DNA of 38,123 nt, taken from positions 2,440,372 through 2,478,494 of the forward strand of contig CP070806.1 in NCBI GenBank assembly GCA_020343675.1. The letters run 5' to 3'. Shown in pieces: positions 25,970 to 35,466 of the stretch. The DNA is from Phycisphaerales bacterium (GTDB lineage: Bacteria; Planctomycetota; Phycisphaerae; Sedimentisphaerales; Anaerobacaceae). The notes beneath the pieces were generated by a model. That model searched no databases. It was not told the origin of the DNA and was given only the letters and a program-made list of their open reading frames with translations. The number at the start of each line of letters is the position of its first letter. The stretch's first letter is position 1. The position numbers were made by a program, and so were the translations under genes.

Positions 25970-26836
25970 ATGTTGGAAATTTCAGCAGCGGCCGTAATGG
26001 AACTGCGGAAAATAAGCGGTCAGGGAATGATGGACTGTAAGAAGGCCCTTCAGGAAGCTGACGGGAACATCGAACAGGCCATGGACATACTCAGAAAGAA
26101 GGGGCTGGCCACACTGGCCAAACGCGCCGAGAAGGAGACCTCTGAAGGCCTGGTCGTGGGCAAGAACAGCCCCGACGGCAGAACGGCCGCTCTGGCCACG
26201 CTCTGCTGCGAAACCGATTTTGTCGCCAAGAGTGAAGATTTTGTGGCGGCCGCGGAAACGCTGGCCGAGGCCGCCCTGGCCTGCCCGGCCGATGAGGGCA
26301 CAGAAAATATCCTTCAGACCCCCGTCGGTGACAGGAAGTTCAGCGATATCGTGACCGAAGCCGTCAGCAAAACCGGCGAGAAAATGCAAGTGGGAGATTA
26401 CGCAAAGTACACGCTCGAAGGCCCGGGGCGCATATGCACATACATCCACTTTAACTCGAAGGTCGGGACCATGGTCCACATCGAGACCAGCGACGAAGCC
26501 ACGGCGGCTTCCGACGCGATGACGCGGACCGCCTCCGACATTGCCATGCACGTTACCGCAACCAAGCCGCTGGCACTGGACAAAGACCAGATCGATCCCA
26601 AGGCCGTGGAACGGGAGAAGGCGATCTTCGCCGATCAGGTCAAGAACAAGCCTGCGAATATCATAGACAAGATCGTCGAAGGCAAGATGCAGAAATTCTA
26701 CTCTGAGAACTGCCTCCTGCAGCAAGCGTTTGTCAAGGACGACAGCAAGTCTGTCGAAGAGGTCCTTGCTGAGGCCGCTAAAGAAACGGGCGGCCAGGCG
26801 AAGATCAAGCGATTCGTCCGATTTGAAGTCGGATAA
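25970..26836 (+). CDS. tsf: Elongation factor Ts
   Basis: The 288-residue protein is the nucleotide-exchange factor for EF-Tu. The N-terminal UBA-like domain includes SGQGMMDCKKALQEADGN (16-33). The EF-Tu-contacting motif TDFVAKSEDF (82-91) is complete. The middle (SKVGTMVHIET) and the C-terminal helical part (EGKMQKFYSENCLLQQAFVK) fit the full-length form. AGGAG lies 8 nt before the ATG. The gene follows rpsB by 80 nt, interrupted by a hairpin, and precedes pyrH. Confidence 0.96.
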   Translation: MLEISAAAVMELRKISGQGMMDCKKALQEADGNIEQAMDILRKKGLATLAKRAEKETSEGLVVGKNSPDGRTAALATLCCETDFVAKSEDFVAAAETLAEAALACPADEGTENILQTPVGDRKFSDIVTEAVSKTGEKMQVGDYAKYTLEGPGRICTYIHFNSKVGTMVHIETSDEATAASDAMTRTASDIAMHVTATKPLALDKDQIDPKAVEREKAIFADQVKNKPANIIDKIVEGKMQKFYSENCLLQQAFVKDDSKSVEEVLAEAAKETGGQAKIKRFVRFEVG

Positions 26837-26899
26837 CGGACGTACCTGGCGAGCCGTGAAGTGCCGGGCCGCCAGACGCTTCACGAAATACAGGAACCA

Positions 26900-27622
26900 A
26901 TGGCAGAGAGCAAATATCATCGGGTACTGTTGAAACTCTCGGGCGAGAGTTTCTGCCGGCCGGGCCAGTTCGGGATCGACGGTCACGCACTCGAATCGAT
27001 TGCCGAGAGGATAGCGGAGATTTGCAAGATCGGCCCTCAGGTCGCGGTCGTGGTCGGCGCCGGCAACTTTTTGCGTGGAGAGAGGTTCGCCAAGACCAGT
27101 CACATCCCCCGAAACACCGCCGACTATATGGGAATGCTGGCCACGATTATCAACGCTTGTGCTTTGCAGGAGGTGCTCGAGAAGCTGGGCCAGCCCACGC
27201 GGGTCCTCAGTGCGATAGAAGTTGCAGCGATGTGCGAGCCGTTCATTCGCCGCAGGGCGATCCGCCACCTCGAACAAGGCCGGGTCGCTATATTAGCCGG
27301 TGGAACGGGAAATCCGTTTTTTACGACCGATACCTGTGCGGCCCTGAGGGCCTCGGAACTCGACGTCGATCTGCTCGTGAAGGCAACGAAGGTCGAGGGA
27401 GTCTACAGCGACGACCCCAACAAGAATCCGGATGCAGAGCTTTTCGAGAAATTGTCTTACGACGAGGTGCTCAGCCGGAATCTGCGAATCATGGATCATG
27501 CAGGGATAAGTCTTTGCCGGGAGAACAATATCCCGATTGTTGTCTTGAATATCTTCGAGAAAGGCTACATAACCAAGGCGCTTTGTGGCGAGCGCGTCGG
27601 CACAAGAATAGTGAGCAAGTGA
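26900..27622 (+). CDS. pyrH: UMP kinase
   Basis: The protein has 240 residues from ATG 26900 (MAESKYHRVLLKLSGESF), 5 nt after AGGA; an in-frame start at 26861 is less plausible. The enzyme phosphorylates UMP to UDP with ATP in pyrimidine biosynthesis. Amino-acid-kinase family motifs are present: KLSGE near the start, VVVGAGNFLRG (53-63), the phosphoacceptor region ADYMGMLATIINA, GGTGNPFFTTDT, and the uridine/ATP region KATKVEGVYSDDP. Its place between tsf and frr is the classical order in bacteria. Confidence 0.96.
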   Translation: MAESKYHRVLLKLSGESFCRPGQFGIDGHALESIAERIAEICKIGPQVAVVVGAGNFLRGERFAKTSHIPRNTADYMGMLATIINACALQEVLEKLGQPTRVLSAIEVAAMCEPFIRRRAIRHLEQGRVAILAGGTGNPFFTTDTCAALRASELDVDLLVKATKVEGVYSDDPNKNPDAELFEKLSYDEVLSRNLRIMDHAGISLCRENNIPIVVLNIFEKGYITKALCGERVGTRIVSK

Positions 27623-27630
27623 GATTGAAG

Positions 27631-28191
27631 ATGCCTATCAGGGAAACTGTCGCGGACACCGAATCGAAAATGGCCAAAGCGGTCGAAATCCTGCAGGACG
27701 AATTGAAAACGGTTCGCAGCGGACGGGCCTCGACCGGGCTTATCGAGAACATCAAAGCCGATTTCTACGGGACCCCGACGCCGTTGAAGCAGATGGCGAC
27801 GCTGGCCGCACCGCAGGTCGATATGATCGTGATCAAGCCGTTCGACCCCGCCTCAATCAGGGAAATCGAGAAAGCCATCAAGGCCAGTGACCTGAGCATC
27901 GCACCGATTGTGGACGGAAAAATCATCAGGCTCAATATCCCGGCACTCAGTGGTGAACGAAGAACGCAGCTCGTCCAGCAGGCCAAGCAGACCGGCGAAC
28001 AAGCGAAGGTCAGCATCCGCAACATACGCAGAGATGCGAACAAGCACCTCGAAAAGCAGCAAAAAGGCAAAGTCATCACCGAAGATGACCTCGAAAAAGG
28101 CAAGAAACAGATCGACGATATTACCAGGCAGTACACCGAGAACGTTGACGAGCTGGTCAAAAACAAATCGGATGAGATAATGCTCGACTGA
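27631..28191 (+). CDS. frr: Ribosome recycling factor
   Basis: The 186-residue protein has the usual length (about 185). Typical segments are ELKTVRSGRAST (25-36), FYGTPTPLKQMATLAAPQVD, IKPFDPASIREIEKAI, and near the end RDANKHLEKQQK and EDDLEKGKKQIDDITRQYTE. With EF-G it splits post-termination ribosomes. ATG 27631 lies 8 nt after the pyrH stop and is probably translated by coupling, as the ribosome site is weak (GAAG). A much longer open frame to 27022 overlaps pyrH and is rejected. Confidence 0.96.
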   Translation: MPIRETVADTESKMAKAVEILQDELKTVRSGRASTGLIENIKADFYGTPTPLKQMATLAAPQVDMIVIKPFDPASIREIEKAIKASDLSIAPIVDGKIIRLNIPALSGERRTQLVQQAKQTGEQAKVSIRNIRRDANKHLEKQQKGKVITEDDLEKGKKQIDDITRQYTENVDELVKNKSDEIMLD

Positions 28192-28300
28192 TTTTGTCTT
28201 AGAGCACACAAACCATAAGTTCACAGCGTACAAACCGAGGACCTCGCGGGCTTGTGTTTTCGTGTTGCTGTTCACTAACTTTCTTTCGGGGGTCAAGGCG

Positions 28301-31300
28301 ATGCGGACCGAAAAGGATTCAAAACTCAAGCCGCGGAAAAAGACCATAAGAAGGTTGCTCAAGGTGGGCCTGGGCTTACTGTTTTTGCTCATCGTGCTCC
28401 TGTTGCTACTCGCACCAACTCTGATCTCATCCGACAAAGGCCGGCGGATCATATTGGCTAAGATCAATGCTTCTCTGGCAGGTGAGACGGACTTCGCCGA
28501 TCTGTCGATGGGCTGGCTCGACGGCATCAAGGTGGCGGATTTCCGCTTCAGCGACGAAGCGGGACGGCTCTCGGTCCAGGCCGGGCAAATCGCCACAAAG
28601 CCCCACTATGCTTCGGTCCTGACGGGAAATCTGTCGTTCGGCGCGACGACCATCGACAGACCGAGGGTCGCGATTAATCTAAGAGACACCTCAGGCGCAA
28701 AAGTCGCAACTTCGGAGCAAGAGCCCCCTGCCGGCCCGGCAGTGCAGCCGGTGGCACTTCCGATCAAGACTATCGAGCTGGCCCTCAACGATGGAAATCT
28801 CAAAGTGACCGACCCGAAATCCGGAACGGTCGAGCTCTCGCACATAAATTCCAGACTCAACCTGCGACCACCCGGACAGCAAACGGACTTCGATCTGCGC
28901 ATGGCCGTCGCTCAGGCGGGCACACCCTCGGCGATTCAACTGGCCGGCCGGGTCACGCCCACACAGAAAGAGGGCTGGAGCTTCAAGGGCACAAACGGTG
29001 ATCTGACCGTCGAGGTCAATGATCTCGACGTTGAGTCGCTGGGACCGCTGTTGGCTTTGGCGGGCGTGGACATTCAGGCCAAAGGTCGTGTCGCAGGGCA
29101 GCTCCTAAGCGAAATCAAGGAGGGCCGGATCGAGAATCTCAACGCCGAACTCAAAGCAAAGAATCTCGACGTCACCGGCGCTGTCTTAAAGGGCGACAGG
29201 TTGCAAACCGCCGACCTGGAGATTCGTGCAGCGCTGAGTCAGGGCACCGAATCGATAAACATTGAGAACCTGCATCTCAAGAGCGATTGGGCATCGGCGT
29301 CCGCGGACGGAACCGTCCCGATGACGTTCAAATCCTTCGGCGATTTGCTCGACGCCGGTTCAAGCTACGACCTGAAAGGCCAGTTCAACTGCGACCTGGC
29401 CCGTCTTGCGTCGCAAATGCCGAGAACCCTGGGACTCAAAGAAGGTATGCAGGTAACGTCCGGCCAGTTGCGCGGCAACGTCGCAACGTCCACTGCCGCC
29501 GGACGCAGGCAAATCCAAGCCTCTGCGACACTCTCTCGACTGGAGGGCGTACTCGAAGGGAAGAAAATCGCCCTCTCCGACGCCATCAAGGCCGAGGCTC
29601 TGGTTTCATCCGGCAAGGCAGGCATGAATTTCGACCGAATAGATGTCACAGCACCATTTGCAGAAATCAATTGCGCCGGAAGCATCGAGTCGCTCACCTA
29701 CAACGCCGAGACCGACCTGACGAAACTCCAGTCCGAACTCGGGCAGTTCATCGACATCGGCCCCTATAAACTTGCCGGCCAGTTTGCGGGCAAAGGGCAG
29801 GTTTCCATCAAGGACGACAAGATCACCACGACGGGTTCATCGACCCTCAGCAATCTCCGCGTGGACGCTCAGGATGGCAACAGCGTGTCCGAGCCGAAGG
29901 CCCAGATAGATACAGCCGTGGACATCGACAGAAAAAACAGCGTCGTCTCCATTCGCTCGGCTACGGCCGGTATGAGCTTCGGCCGGTTCGGCGTCAAGGA
30001 CGGCGTTCTCTCGCTGAACAAGGAGTCACCGCAGGCTTCGCATCTTGCGATATCGGCAAGCGGCGTTGACCTAGCGAAGCTCAAGCCATTTGCCGTGATC
30101 TTCGCATCTTTTCCGCAGGAGGTACAGCTGGCCGGCATCGCGGATTCGCAGATCCTGGTCAACGCCGAGAAGAACATCTACAAAATCACCACGGACTCGG
30201 CCAGAATCAGGGGCTTTGCGCTCACCTATCCGGGACAGAAGCCTTTCGAGCCGAACGACGTCACGCTGACTTTGGACGCCGAGATCGTTCCCGGGCAAAA
30301 AGCGATCAACGTCAAGAAGCTTGAGTTGGACAGCCCGCAAATAAAGATTCGCAAGGGCCAATTCAGCCGGCGCAGCACAGGCGAAAGAATCCGTCTGGAG
30401 GGGCTGGCCGAGTGTGAGTACGACTGGGGCGCAGTGACCACCATGGTGGCCCCCTACCTGCCCGAGGGGCTGGCTCTTCAGGGCAAGCGAACGGACGCGA
30501 TCAATTTTCTCAGCGAATATCCGATCACGCAGCCGGAGCAGCTCTTGTCGAATTTGACCGCCGGGGCACAAGTTGGTTTCGAGCAGGCTGGCTATATGGG
30601 ACTTGATTTCGGCCCGACCGACGTGAACATTCAAATCGATAACGGCCTGCTGAAAGTCGCGCCGTTTCAAACAACCGTCAATGAGGGCCAGTTCAGCTTT
30701 GCTGCTCAGGGGGACTTCAAGCGAAAGCCCGCTTTGTTCACAACCCCCGGGCCGATGCAGCTTGTCAAAGACATCAAAGTCAACGACAAGACGACCGCCC
30801 AGCTTCTGAAATACGTCAACCCGATTTTCGCCAACGCCGTCAACGTCAGCGGTATCGCGAATTTCAATTGCGAGCAGCTCGCCATACCCATCAGTGCCGA
30901 GGCCAAGAACGACGCCGTCGTGATCGGCACAATTTCGATCAGCCAACTACGCCTTCAGGCCTCGGACCTGCTCGGGCAGATTTTGACCGCCGGCGGCCCC
31001 GGCGGCCGGGCCGCGGATATGACCATGCACCCGACCCGGTTTGTGCTAAAGGACGGCTTTCTCAGGTACGATAATATGCAAATAGACGTCGGCGATAATC
31101 CGGTGAATTTCAAAGGAGTGATTGGCCTGGACAGAAGCCTGGACATGACCGTGACGTTGCCTTATACGAGCGAGGGCAGAACGGTACGCGTCGGCCGCCA
31201 GAGCGCCGGACGACGGATCACGCTGCCCCTCAAGGGCACGGTCGATGCCCCCCAGCTCGATACGGGCAAGCTCCTCGAAGAGCAGCTCAAGGACCAGATC

Positions 31301-31342
31301 GAGGAGGAGTTGCGGCGGGGGCTCGAAGAGATATTCAGATAG
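28301..31342 (+). CDS. AsmA-like large envelope protein
   Basis: The protein has 1013 residues from ATG 28301; an in-frame GTG at 28262 is possible, but the basic leader MRTEKDSKLKPRKKTIRR before the membrane helix (19-41, LLKVGLGLLFLLIVLLLLL) favours 28301. The rest is periplasmic and built of beta-strand repeats with AsmA/DUF748-like features (GIKVADFRFSDEAGRLSVQA, LDMTVTLPYTSEGRT near the end). It ends in a charged helix LLEEQLKDQIEEELRRGLEE. AsmA/TamB-like proteins bridge the periplasm and are linked to phospholipid transport or outer-membrane assembly; that role is inferred here. It follows frr by 109 nt. Confidence 0.75.
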   Translation: MRTEKDSKLKPRKKTIRRLLKVGLGLLFLLIVLLLLLAPTLISSDKGRRIILAKINASLAGETDFADLSMGWLDGIKVADFRFSDEAGRLSVQAGQIATKPHYASVLTGNLSFGATTIDRPRVAINLRDTSGAKVATSEQEPPAGPAVQPVALPIKTIELALNDGNLKVTDPKSGTVELSHINSRLNLRPPGQQTDFDLRMAVAQAGTPSAIQLAGRVTPTQKEGWSFKGTNGDLTVEVNDLDVESLGPLLALAGVDIQAKGRVAGQLLSEIKEGRIENLNAELKAKNLDVTGAVLKGDRLQTADLEIRAALSQGTESINIENLHLKSDWASASADGTVPMTFKSFGDLLDAGSSYDLKGQFNCDLARLASQMPRTLGLKEGMQVTSGQLRGNVATSTAAGRRQIQASATLSRLEGVLEGKKIALSDAIKAEALVSSGKAGMNFDRIDVTAPFAEINCAGSIESLTYNAETDLTKLQSELGQFIDIGPYKLAGQFAGKGQVSIKDDKITTTGSSTLSNLRVDAQDGNSVSEPKAQIDTAVDIDRKNSVVSIRSATAGMSFGRFGVKDGVLSLNKESPQASHLAISASGVDLAKLKPFAVIFASFPQEVQLAGIADSQILVNAEKNIYKITTDSARIRGFALTYPGQKPFEPNDVTLTLDAEIVPGQKAINVKKLELDSPQIKIRKGQFSRRSTGERIRLEGLAECEYDWGAVTTMVAPYLPEGLALQGKRTDAINFLSEYPITQPEQLLSNLTAGAQVGFEQAGYMGLDFGPTDVNIQIDNGLLKVAPFQTTVNEGQFSFAAQGDFKRKPALFTTPGPMQLVKDIKVNDKTTAQLLKYVNPIFANAVNVSGIANFNCEQLAIPISAEAKNDAVVIGTISISQLRLQASDLLGQILTAGGPGGRAADMTMHPTRFVLKDGFLRYDNMQIDVGDNPVNFKGVIGLDRSLDMTVTLPYTSEGRTVRVGRQSAGRRITLPLKGTVDAPQLDTGKLLEEQLKDQIEEELRRGLEEIFR

Positions 31343-31464
31343 GGACTTCCAACGTATCCTGTTATCGGAACGTGGGAAGGATTCTTTGTCTCGGGCCCCG
31401 GATTGCAGCTGCGTCTTGTCCGGCGGACCGGGATAGATCCATTTGGCTGAAAGGGGACATAACG

Positions 31465-32790
31465 ATGCTGACGCTTGAGAAGCTCTTGTCCACCCCGACG
31501 ACGCAGCTCGGCAAAGCGAGCCGTTTTGTCGTTTTTCAGATCAAGCTGTGGTCCCACTGCGCCCGACTCCTGAAGCTGAACCGTGCCAGTCAGCAGGCCG
31601 CCGCGTTGTCCTATTATACGATATTCGGCATTGTTCCCCTTGCTATCGTGATCCTGCTGCTGTTCCAATCGATCTCGGCACAAGGCATCGGCCAGAATGT
31701 CAAAGCCCTGGTTTACAAGCACCTTGAGCTCAGCGGCATTCGATATTCGACCTCCGACGGGCAGGAAGTCCTGCTGACCGACCATCTCGATGCCATCGTT
31801 CAGCAGTTCTTCGACGGACTGAACAAAGGCTCTCTGACCATCCTTAGCGCGGTTATCGTCATCTGGGCCGCTCTGGCGCTGCTTTCACGAATCGAAAAAG
31901 CATTCAACAACATCTGGCACGTCGGCAGAGGCCGCGGATTTCTACAGCGAGTCATCAACTACTGGGCAATCCTGACGCTCGGCCCTTTGCTGATCGGACT
32001 CGGCGTCTATCTGAGCTCGCAGTACGAACCGGTCAGCAAGCTGGAGAAGACCCTTCTTTCCCTTTCAACGGTCGGGCCTTTGTTTGTATCCTACTTCATC
32101 GCCGTGGTTGTTCTCTTCCTGCTCTATTATGTACTTCCCAATACGAAAGTCCATGCCAAAGCCGCCATCTGCGGCGCGCTGGCGGCCGCTCTGGTCTGGA
32201 TGCTGGCAAAGTGGGGATTCGGCAAATATGTCACCGAGTTCATCCCGTACAGCAAGGTGTACGGCGTTGTCGGGCTGGTGCCGCTCGCGGTCTTGTGGAT
32301 ATTCGTCACCTGGCTTATTGTCCTGTTCGGGCTGCAATTGACTTTTACGACTCAGCATCTCAAAAGTCTGGATGCCGCCGACATCGCCGCGGCTCAGAAG
32401 ACTGAAGAGTATTTTATCGCCAATGACCTAACCGCCATCAATATCGTCAGGGAAATCGTCGCCGCATTTGAAGATAACCAAGCCCCGGTGCAGGCCGAAG
32501 AGCTTTGCAGCAACCTGGACATTCCCGCCGAGTTCGGCCAGAAAATCCTCGATCATCTGGTTACGTGCGGGTTGATTGTTAAAACGTCCGAACCGGTGGC
32601 GGGATATCTGCCAGCTCGCGAACCTGAGAGAATCAAACTCTCCGACGTCGCTGAAGCCCTCGCCTCGGCGAGCTTGGCCCAGTCCACCGATGACGGTTCG
32701 TCCAGAGTGCAGCAGGCTGTTCAATCTCAGCGAAATGCCTTAGCCCAGTTCAACGTTCGGCAAATCATCCGTGGCCAGAAGACGAGCTAA
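31465..32790 (+). CDS. YihY/BrkB-family inner-membrane protein with C-terminal winged-helix
   Basis: The protein has 441 residues from ATG 31465, 8 nt after AAGGGG. Six membrane segments fit the YihY (formerly RbnII) family: RASQQAAALSYYTIFGIVPL (40-59), the WAALALLSRIEKAFNNIW motif, and YVLPNTKVHAKAAICGALAA. YihY was once called RNase BN, which is wrong; its role is unresolved, possibly transport. After residue ~300 a cytoplasmic part follows (TAINIVREIVAAFEDN, EELCSNLDIPAEFGQKILDH, LVTCGLIV), which looks like a winged helix. The stop overlaps the convergent LysE-type gene by 4 nt. Confidence 0.85.
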   Translation: MLTLEKLLSTPTTQLGKASRFVVFQIKLWSHCARLLKLNRASQQAAALSYYTIFGIVPLAIVILLLFQSISAQGIGQNVKALVYKHLELSGIRYSTSDGQEVLLTDHLDAIVQQFFDGLNKGSLTILSAVIVIWAALALLSRIEKAFNNIWHVGRGRGFLQRVINYWAILTLGPLLIGLGVYLSSQYEPVSKLEKTLLSLSTVGPLFVSYFIAVVVLFLLYYVLPNTKVHAKAAICGALAAALVWMLAKWGFGKYVTEFIPYSKVYGVVGLVPLAVLWIFVTWLIVLFGLQLTFTTQHLKSLDAADIAAAQKTEEYFIANDLTAINIVREIVAAFEDNQAPVQAEELCSNLDIPAEFGQKILDHLVTCGLIVKTSEPVAGYLPAREPERIKLSDVAEALASASLAQSTDDGSSRVQQAVQSQRNALAQFNVRQIIRGQKTS

Positions 32791-33428
32791 GAAAGGCGGA
32801 CACAAACGGCCAAAGCCTTGACGACGAAGAACACTCCGAATCCGAACATCGCCACCGAGCATATCGCCTGTACGATTCGCTGGCCGTGACGACCAAGCAG
32901 CACGGATCCTTTGAAACTGGCCCAGGAGAGGGCTTGCAGCCAAATCAAATCTACCAGCCAGTGCGTCAGGGCAAAAAGTCCAAACACCCAGATTCCCCAT
33001 TGCGTGGCCTGTGTGGCTAAGGCCAGGCCCACCGTGGCCCACCAGAGCAGGAAATAGGGATTACCCGCCGACAGTATAATGCCGGCCAAGATCGGCCTGC
33101 CTCTGAAGACCTTTGGCTCGGCGTCCGATTTTGTTCTCAGGCTGACCAGCGATTGAACCCCCATCAGCATCAGGAACGCCCCCCCTGCCAGACCGACGGC
33201 AATCTGAACCTTCGGCAACTCGAAGTACCTGCCCAGACCGAGGATAATAACCACCATCAGAGGAAATTCGATGACGCCGTGACCAAGGGCCAGAAGCGTA
33301 CCGGCATAGCGGTTCCGCGCGCCCATCGTAATGACCGTCGCCGTCACCGGCCCGGGCTGCATCGCACCCGAACACGAGATCAAGAGCACCTGAGCTAAGA
33401 AGAGCAGCAAATTCACGAAGGCACCCAC
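32787..33428 (-). CDS. LysE/RhtB-family exporter
   Basis: The 213-residue protein has about six membrane helices and the family signature GAMQPGPVTATVITMG (20-36), plus GNPYFLLWWATVG in the second half. LysE/RhtB proteins export amino acids or related small molecules across the inner membrane; the substrate is unknown. It starts at GTG 33428 directly after the TGA of the YjbQ gene (no gap), so translation is probably coupled. It is the last gene of the cluster from the glycosyltransferase downwards. Confidence 0.85.
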   Translation of the reverse strand: MGAFVNLLLFLAQVLLISCSGAMQPGPVTATVITMGARNRYAGTLLALGHGVIEFPLMVVIILGLGRYFELPKVQIAVGLAGGAFLMLMGVQSLVSLRTKSDAEPKVFRGRPILAGIILSAGNPYFLLWWATVGLALATQATQWGIWVFGLFALTHWLVDLIWLQALSWASFKGSVLLGRHGQRIVQAICSVAMFGFGVFFVVKALAVCVRLS

Positions 33429-33845
33429 TCACTCGCCGATGATTTTTACCAGGACGCGTTTTCTGCGTTTGCCGTCGAATTCGCCGTAAAAGATTTGCTC
33501 CCAGGGGCCGAAATCGAGTTTACCCCGGCTCACGGCCACGACCACCTCCCGGCCCATCACGCTGCGCTTGAGGTGGGCGTCGGCGTTGTCCTCGAAGCCA
33601 TTATGCCGATATTGCGAGTAAGGCTTCTCCGGCGCCAATTCCTCCAACCAGACTTCAAAATCGTGATGCAGCCCCGATTCGTCATCGTTGATAAAGACGC
33701 TGGCGGTAATGTGCATCGCGTTGCAGAGCACGAAGCCTTCCTTGACGCCGCTTTCTCTCAAACAATCTTCCACCTGCGGCGTGATGTTGATGAATTCGCG
33801 CCGGTTTCTGACATCAAACCAAAGCTCTTTCCTGTAGCTTTTCAT
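33429..33845 (-). CDS. YjbQ-family protein (UPF0047)
   Basis: The 138-residue protein matches the family's length and motifs: [20 protein letters not shown] (40-59), the histidine-rich [20 protein letters not shown] and the C-terminal [19 protein letters not shown]. YjbQ proteins have weak thiamine-phosphate synthase activity that can replace ThiE in some settings; the physiological role is unclear. Five bases separate it from the DUF3795 gene upstream, and the LysE-type gene follows without a gap. AAGGAG lies about 11 nt before the ATG. Confidence 0.9.
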   Translation of the reverse strand: MKSYRKELWFDVRNRREFINITPQVEDCLRESGVKEGFVLCNAMHITASVFINDDESGLHHDFEVWLEELAPEKPYSQYRHNGFEDNADAHLKRSVMGREVVVAVSRGKLDFGPWEQIFYGEFDGKRRKRVLVKIIGE

Positions 33846-33850
33846 ATTGT

Positions 33851-34204
33851 CTATTTCTCCTTCCGGATTGCGTCCAATCGCTCCCCGGCTCCGGGGTCGG
33901 TTGTAAAGAGTTTCTCAAGGGCTTCGCAGGGATAATCGCGGCAATAAGCACAATTCTCGATGCCTTTTTCCACGGCACATATCTTGATCGGACAGTCGGT
34001 GCTAAACAGTCTTCCGCCTTCGGTCATACATCCGTCACAGTCACCGATATCTTCAGGCTTACATTCCTGGCCGTAGTGCTTTTTAATTTCCTGCGCGATA
34101 TCTACTCGGGCTTTGCATCTTTTTTCTTCGTCCGGCTCTCTCGTCGCCAGATAGATCTGACACGATTGGCAGATCAGGCCGCAATACGCCAGATTCTCGT
34201 GCAT
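33851..34204 (-). CDS. DUF3795 cysteine-rich protein
   Basis: The 117-residue protein has ten or more cysteines in family-typical pairs: [11 protein letters not shown] (8-18), [20 protein letters not shown] (56-75), C76, [18 protein letters not shown]. The pattern fits DUF3795, probably a metal- or Fe-S-binding protein of unknown function. It lies 24 nt after the glycosyltransferase gene and 5 nt before YjbQ. Confidence 0.85.
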   Translation of the reverse strand: MHENLAYCGLICQSCQIYLATREPDEEKRCKARVDIAQEIKKHYGQECKPEDIGDCDGCMTEGGRLFSTDCPIKICAVEKGIENCAYCRDYPCEALEKLFTTDPGAGERLDAIRKEK

Positions 34205-34228
34205 TTTCCTTACTCCAATCGAACAGGA

Positions 34229-35407
34229 TTATTCTGACTGCAACAGCGTTCGATAGACGGCCTCAATCGTATCGACCATTGTCTCCGGGGCAAATTTCGC
34301 CATGACCGATTCTCTGCCGTTCTTACCGAGCCGCTCTCGCAGGCTCTCATCTTCGATCAACTCGGCGCACGCATCGACCAACTGCCATACATTCTTCGGC
34401 TCGATCAGGCGTCCCGTATTCTCGTTGACCACTTCCCGCGCACCATCGACGTCGAAGGAGATAGCGGGCTTTGCGCAGAGCATAGCTTGGGGCAACGTTC
34501 GGGCCAGACCTTCTCTGAGCGAGCAGTGAACGAGCACATCCGATGACTGGATGGCCAACGGAACCTGGCTGGGCGGCAGAAGCCCGGTGAACTTGACCCT
34601 GTCTTCCAGAGCCAATTCGCGAACCTGCCTTTTGAGAGGTTCGGCAAGATTGCCGTCCCCGACGAGGAGCCAGACGCAATTCTCAAACCGCGCCGCCAGT
34701 GACCTGGCCGATTCAATGATGTATTCGTGGCCCTTGAGCCTGAACAGCCTCGCAACAGTGACAAGTACGACCGCATCTTCGGCGATTCCGTACTTGCGGC
34801 GAAATTCCGCCCGGCGGCCCGGTGAAACCGGGCGAAGGAAATCGTCCTCTTCGATAGCCGAATAAGCGGTCGCGTACCGCTCATGCGGGCCGATCCCCGC
34901 AGCGGTCGCCTGCGCCGTCATGGCGTCGGCGACGCTGATGAAAGAATCCGTCCGTTTTGCCGCCGATTTTTCTATCGCAATGTAGAATTTGTTCAGCGCC
35001 GAGTTCTGGTAAGGATGAAAAGCCAGCCCGTGTATGGTATGCACGACGGCGGGCACATCTTTTCCCCATTGCCCTTTCAGGGCCCAGCCAGCGAACCGGC
35101 CCAGTATGCCCGCTTTCGCCGAGTGCGTGTGGACAATGTCAGGACGCAGGCGGCGCAGGAGCTTCTTCAATTCGATATAACTGATCGCATCATGAACCGG
35201 ATTGATCGCCCTGCGGAGCCTGTCCACAACAACGACTTCGTAGCCCTGTCCCCTGGCCTGCTCGAACAGCTCGCCTTCAGGCCCCAGCGCCGGCCCGGTG
35301 ATGAGCGTGACGTCATGTCCCCGCTGCGCCAGGACTTTACAGGTAATGAGCGTATTCTCCTGCGCGCCGCCGAGAATCAAACGAGTTATTATGTGAACGA
35401 TTTTCAT
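34229..35407 (-). CDS. Glycosyltransferase family 4 (GT-B fold)
   Basis: The 392-residue protein begins with the GT4 N-terminal strand and glycine loop MKIVHIITRLILGGAQ (1-16) and has VHTHSAKAGILGRFAGWALK. The C-terminal Rossmann half shows VVLVTVARLFRLKGHEYII, LLVGDGNL, and the nucleotide-sugar E-x7-E-like region HCSLREGLARTLPQAM (about 295-310). It probably adds a sugar to a lipid-linked or surface glycan. It is first in the cluster with DUF3795, YjbQ and LysE; the functional link among these is not evident. The ribosome site is weak. Confidence 0.9.
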   Translation of the reverse strand: MKIVHIITRLILGGAQENTLITCKVLAQRGHDVTLITGPALGPEGELFEQARGQGYEVVVVDRLRRAINPVHDAISYIELKKLLRRLRPDIVHTHSAKAGILGRFAGWALKGQWGKDVPAVVHTIHGLAFHPYQNSALNKFYIAIEKSAAKRTDSFISVADAMTAQATAAGIGPHERYATAYSAIEEDDFLRPVSPGRRAEFRRKYGIAEDAVVLVTVARLFRLKGHEYIIESARSLAARFENCVWLLVGDGNLAEPLKRQVRELALEDRVKFTGLLPPSQVPLAIQSSDVLVHCSLREGLARTLPQAMLCAKPAISFDVDGAREVVNENTGRLIEPKNVWQLVDACAELIEDESLRERLGKNGRESVMAKFAPETMVDTIEAVYRTLLQSE

Positions 35408-35431
35408 TGATTAGAGAACATAGCCTGGTCC

Positions 35432-35466
35432 GCGTGGGCAAAAAAAAGAATTTGCCCACCCTACCA
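35432..35466. repeat. Dispersed palindrome (GTGGGCA family)
   Basis: GTGGGCAAA (35434-35442) and TTTGCCCAC (35451-35459) form a perfect 9-bp stem, followed by CCTACC. The flanks GCGTGGGCA and CCACCCTAC match the copy at 16790-16816 in opposite orientation. The A-rich loop could also serve as the T-tract of a minus-strand terminator. Confidence 0.65.

Noticed and set aside
25982..27277. A 431-codon open frame antisense to tsf and pyrH
   Set aside because: It covers two clear essential genes on the other strand and shows the typical composition of a mirror frame.
27022..27630. N-terminal extension of frr through pyrH
   Set aside because: The encoded Arg-rich sequence is a shifted frame of pyrH; frr has a normal length from 27631.
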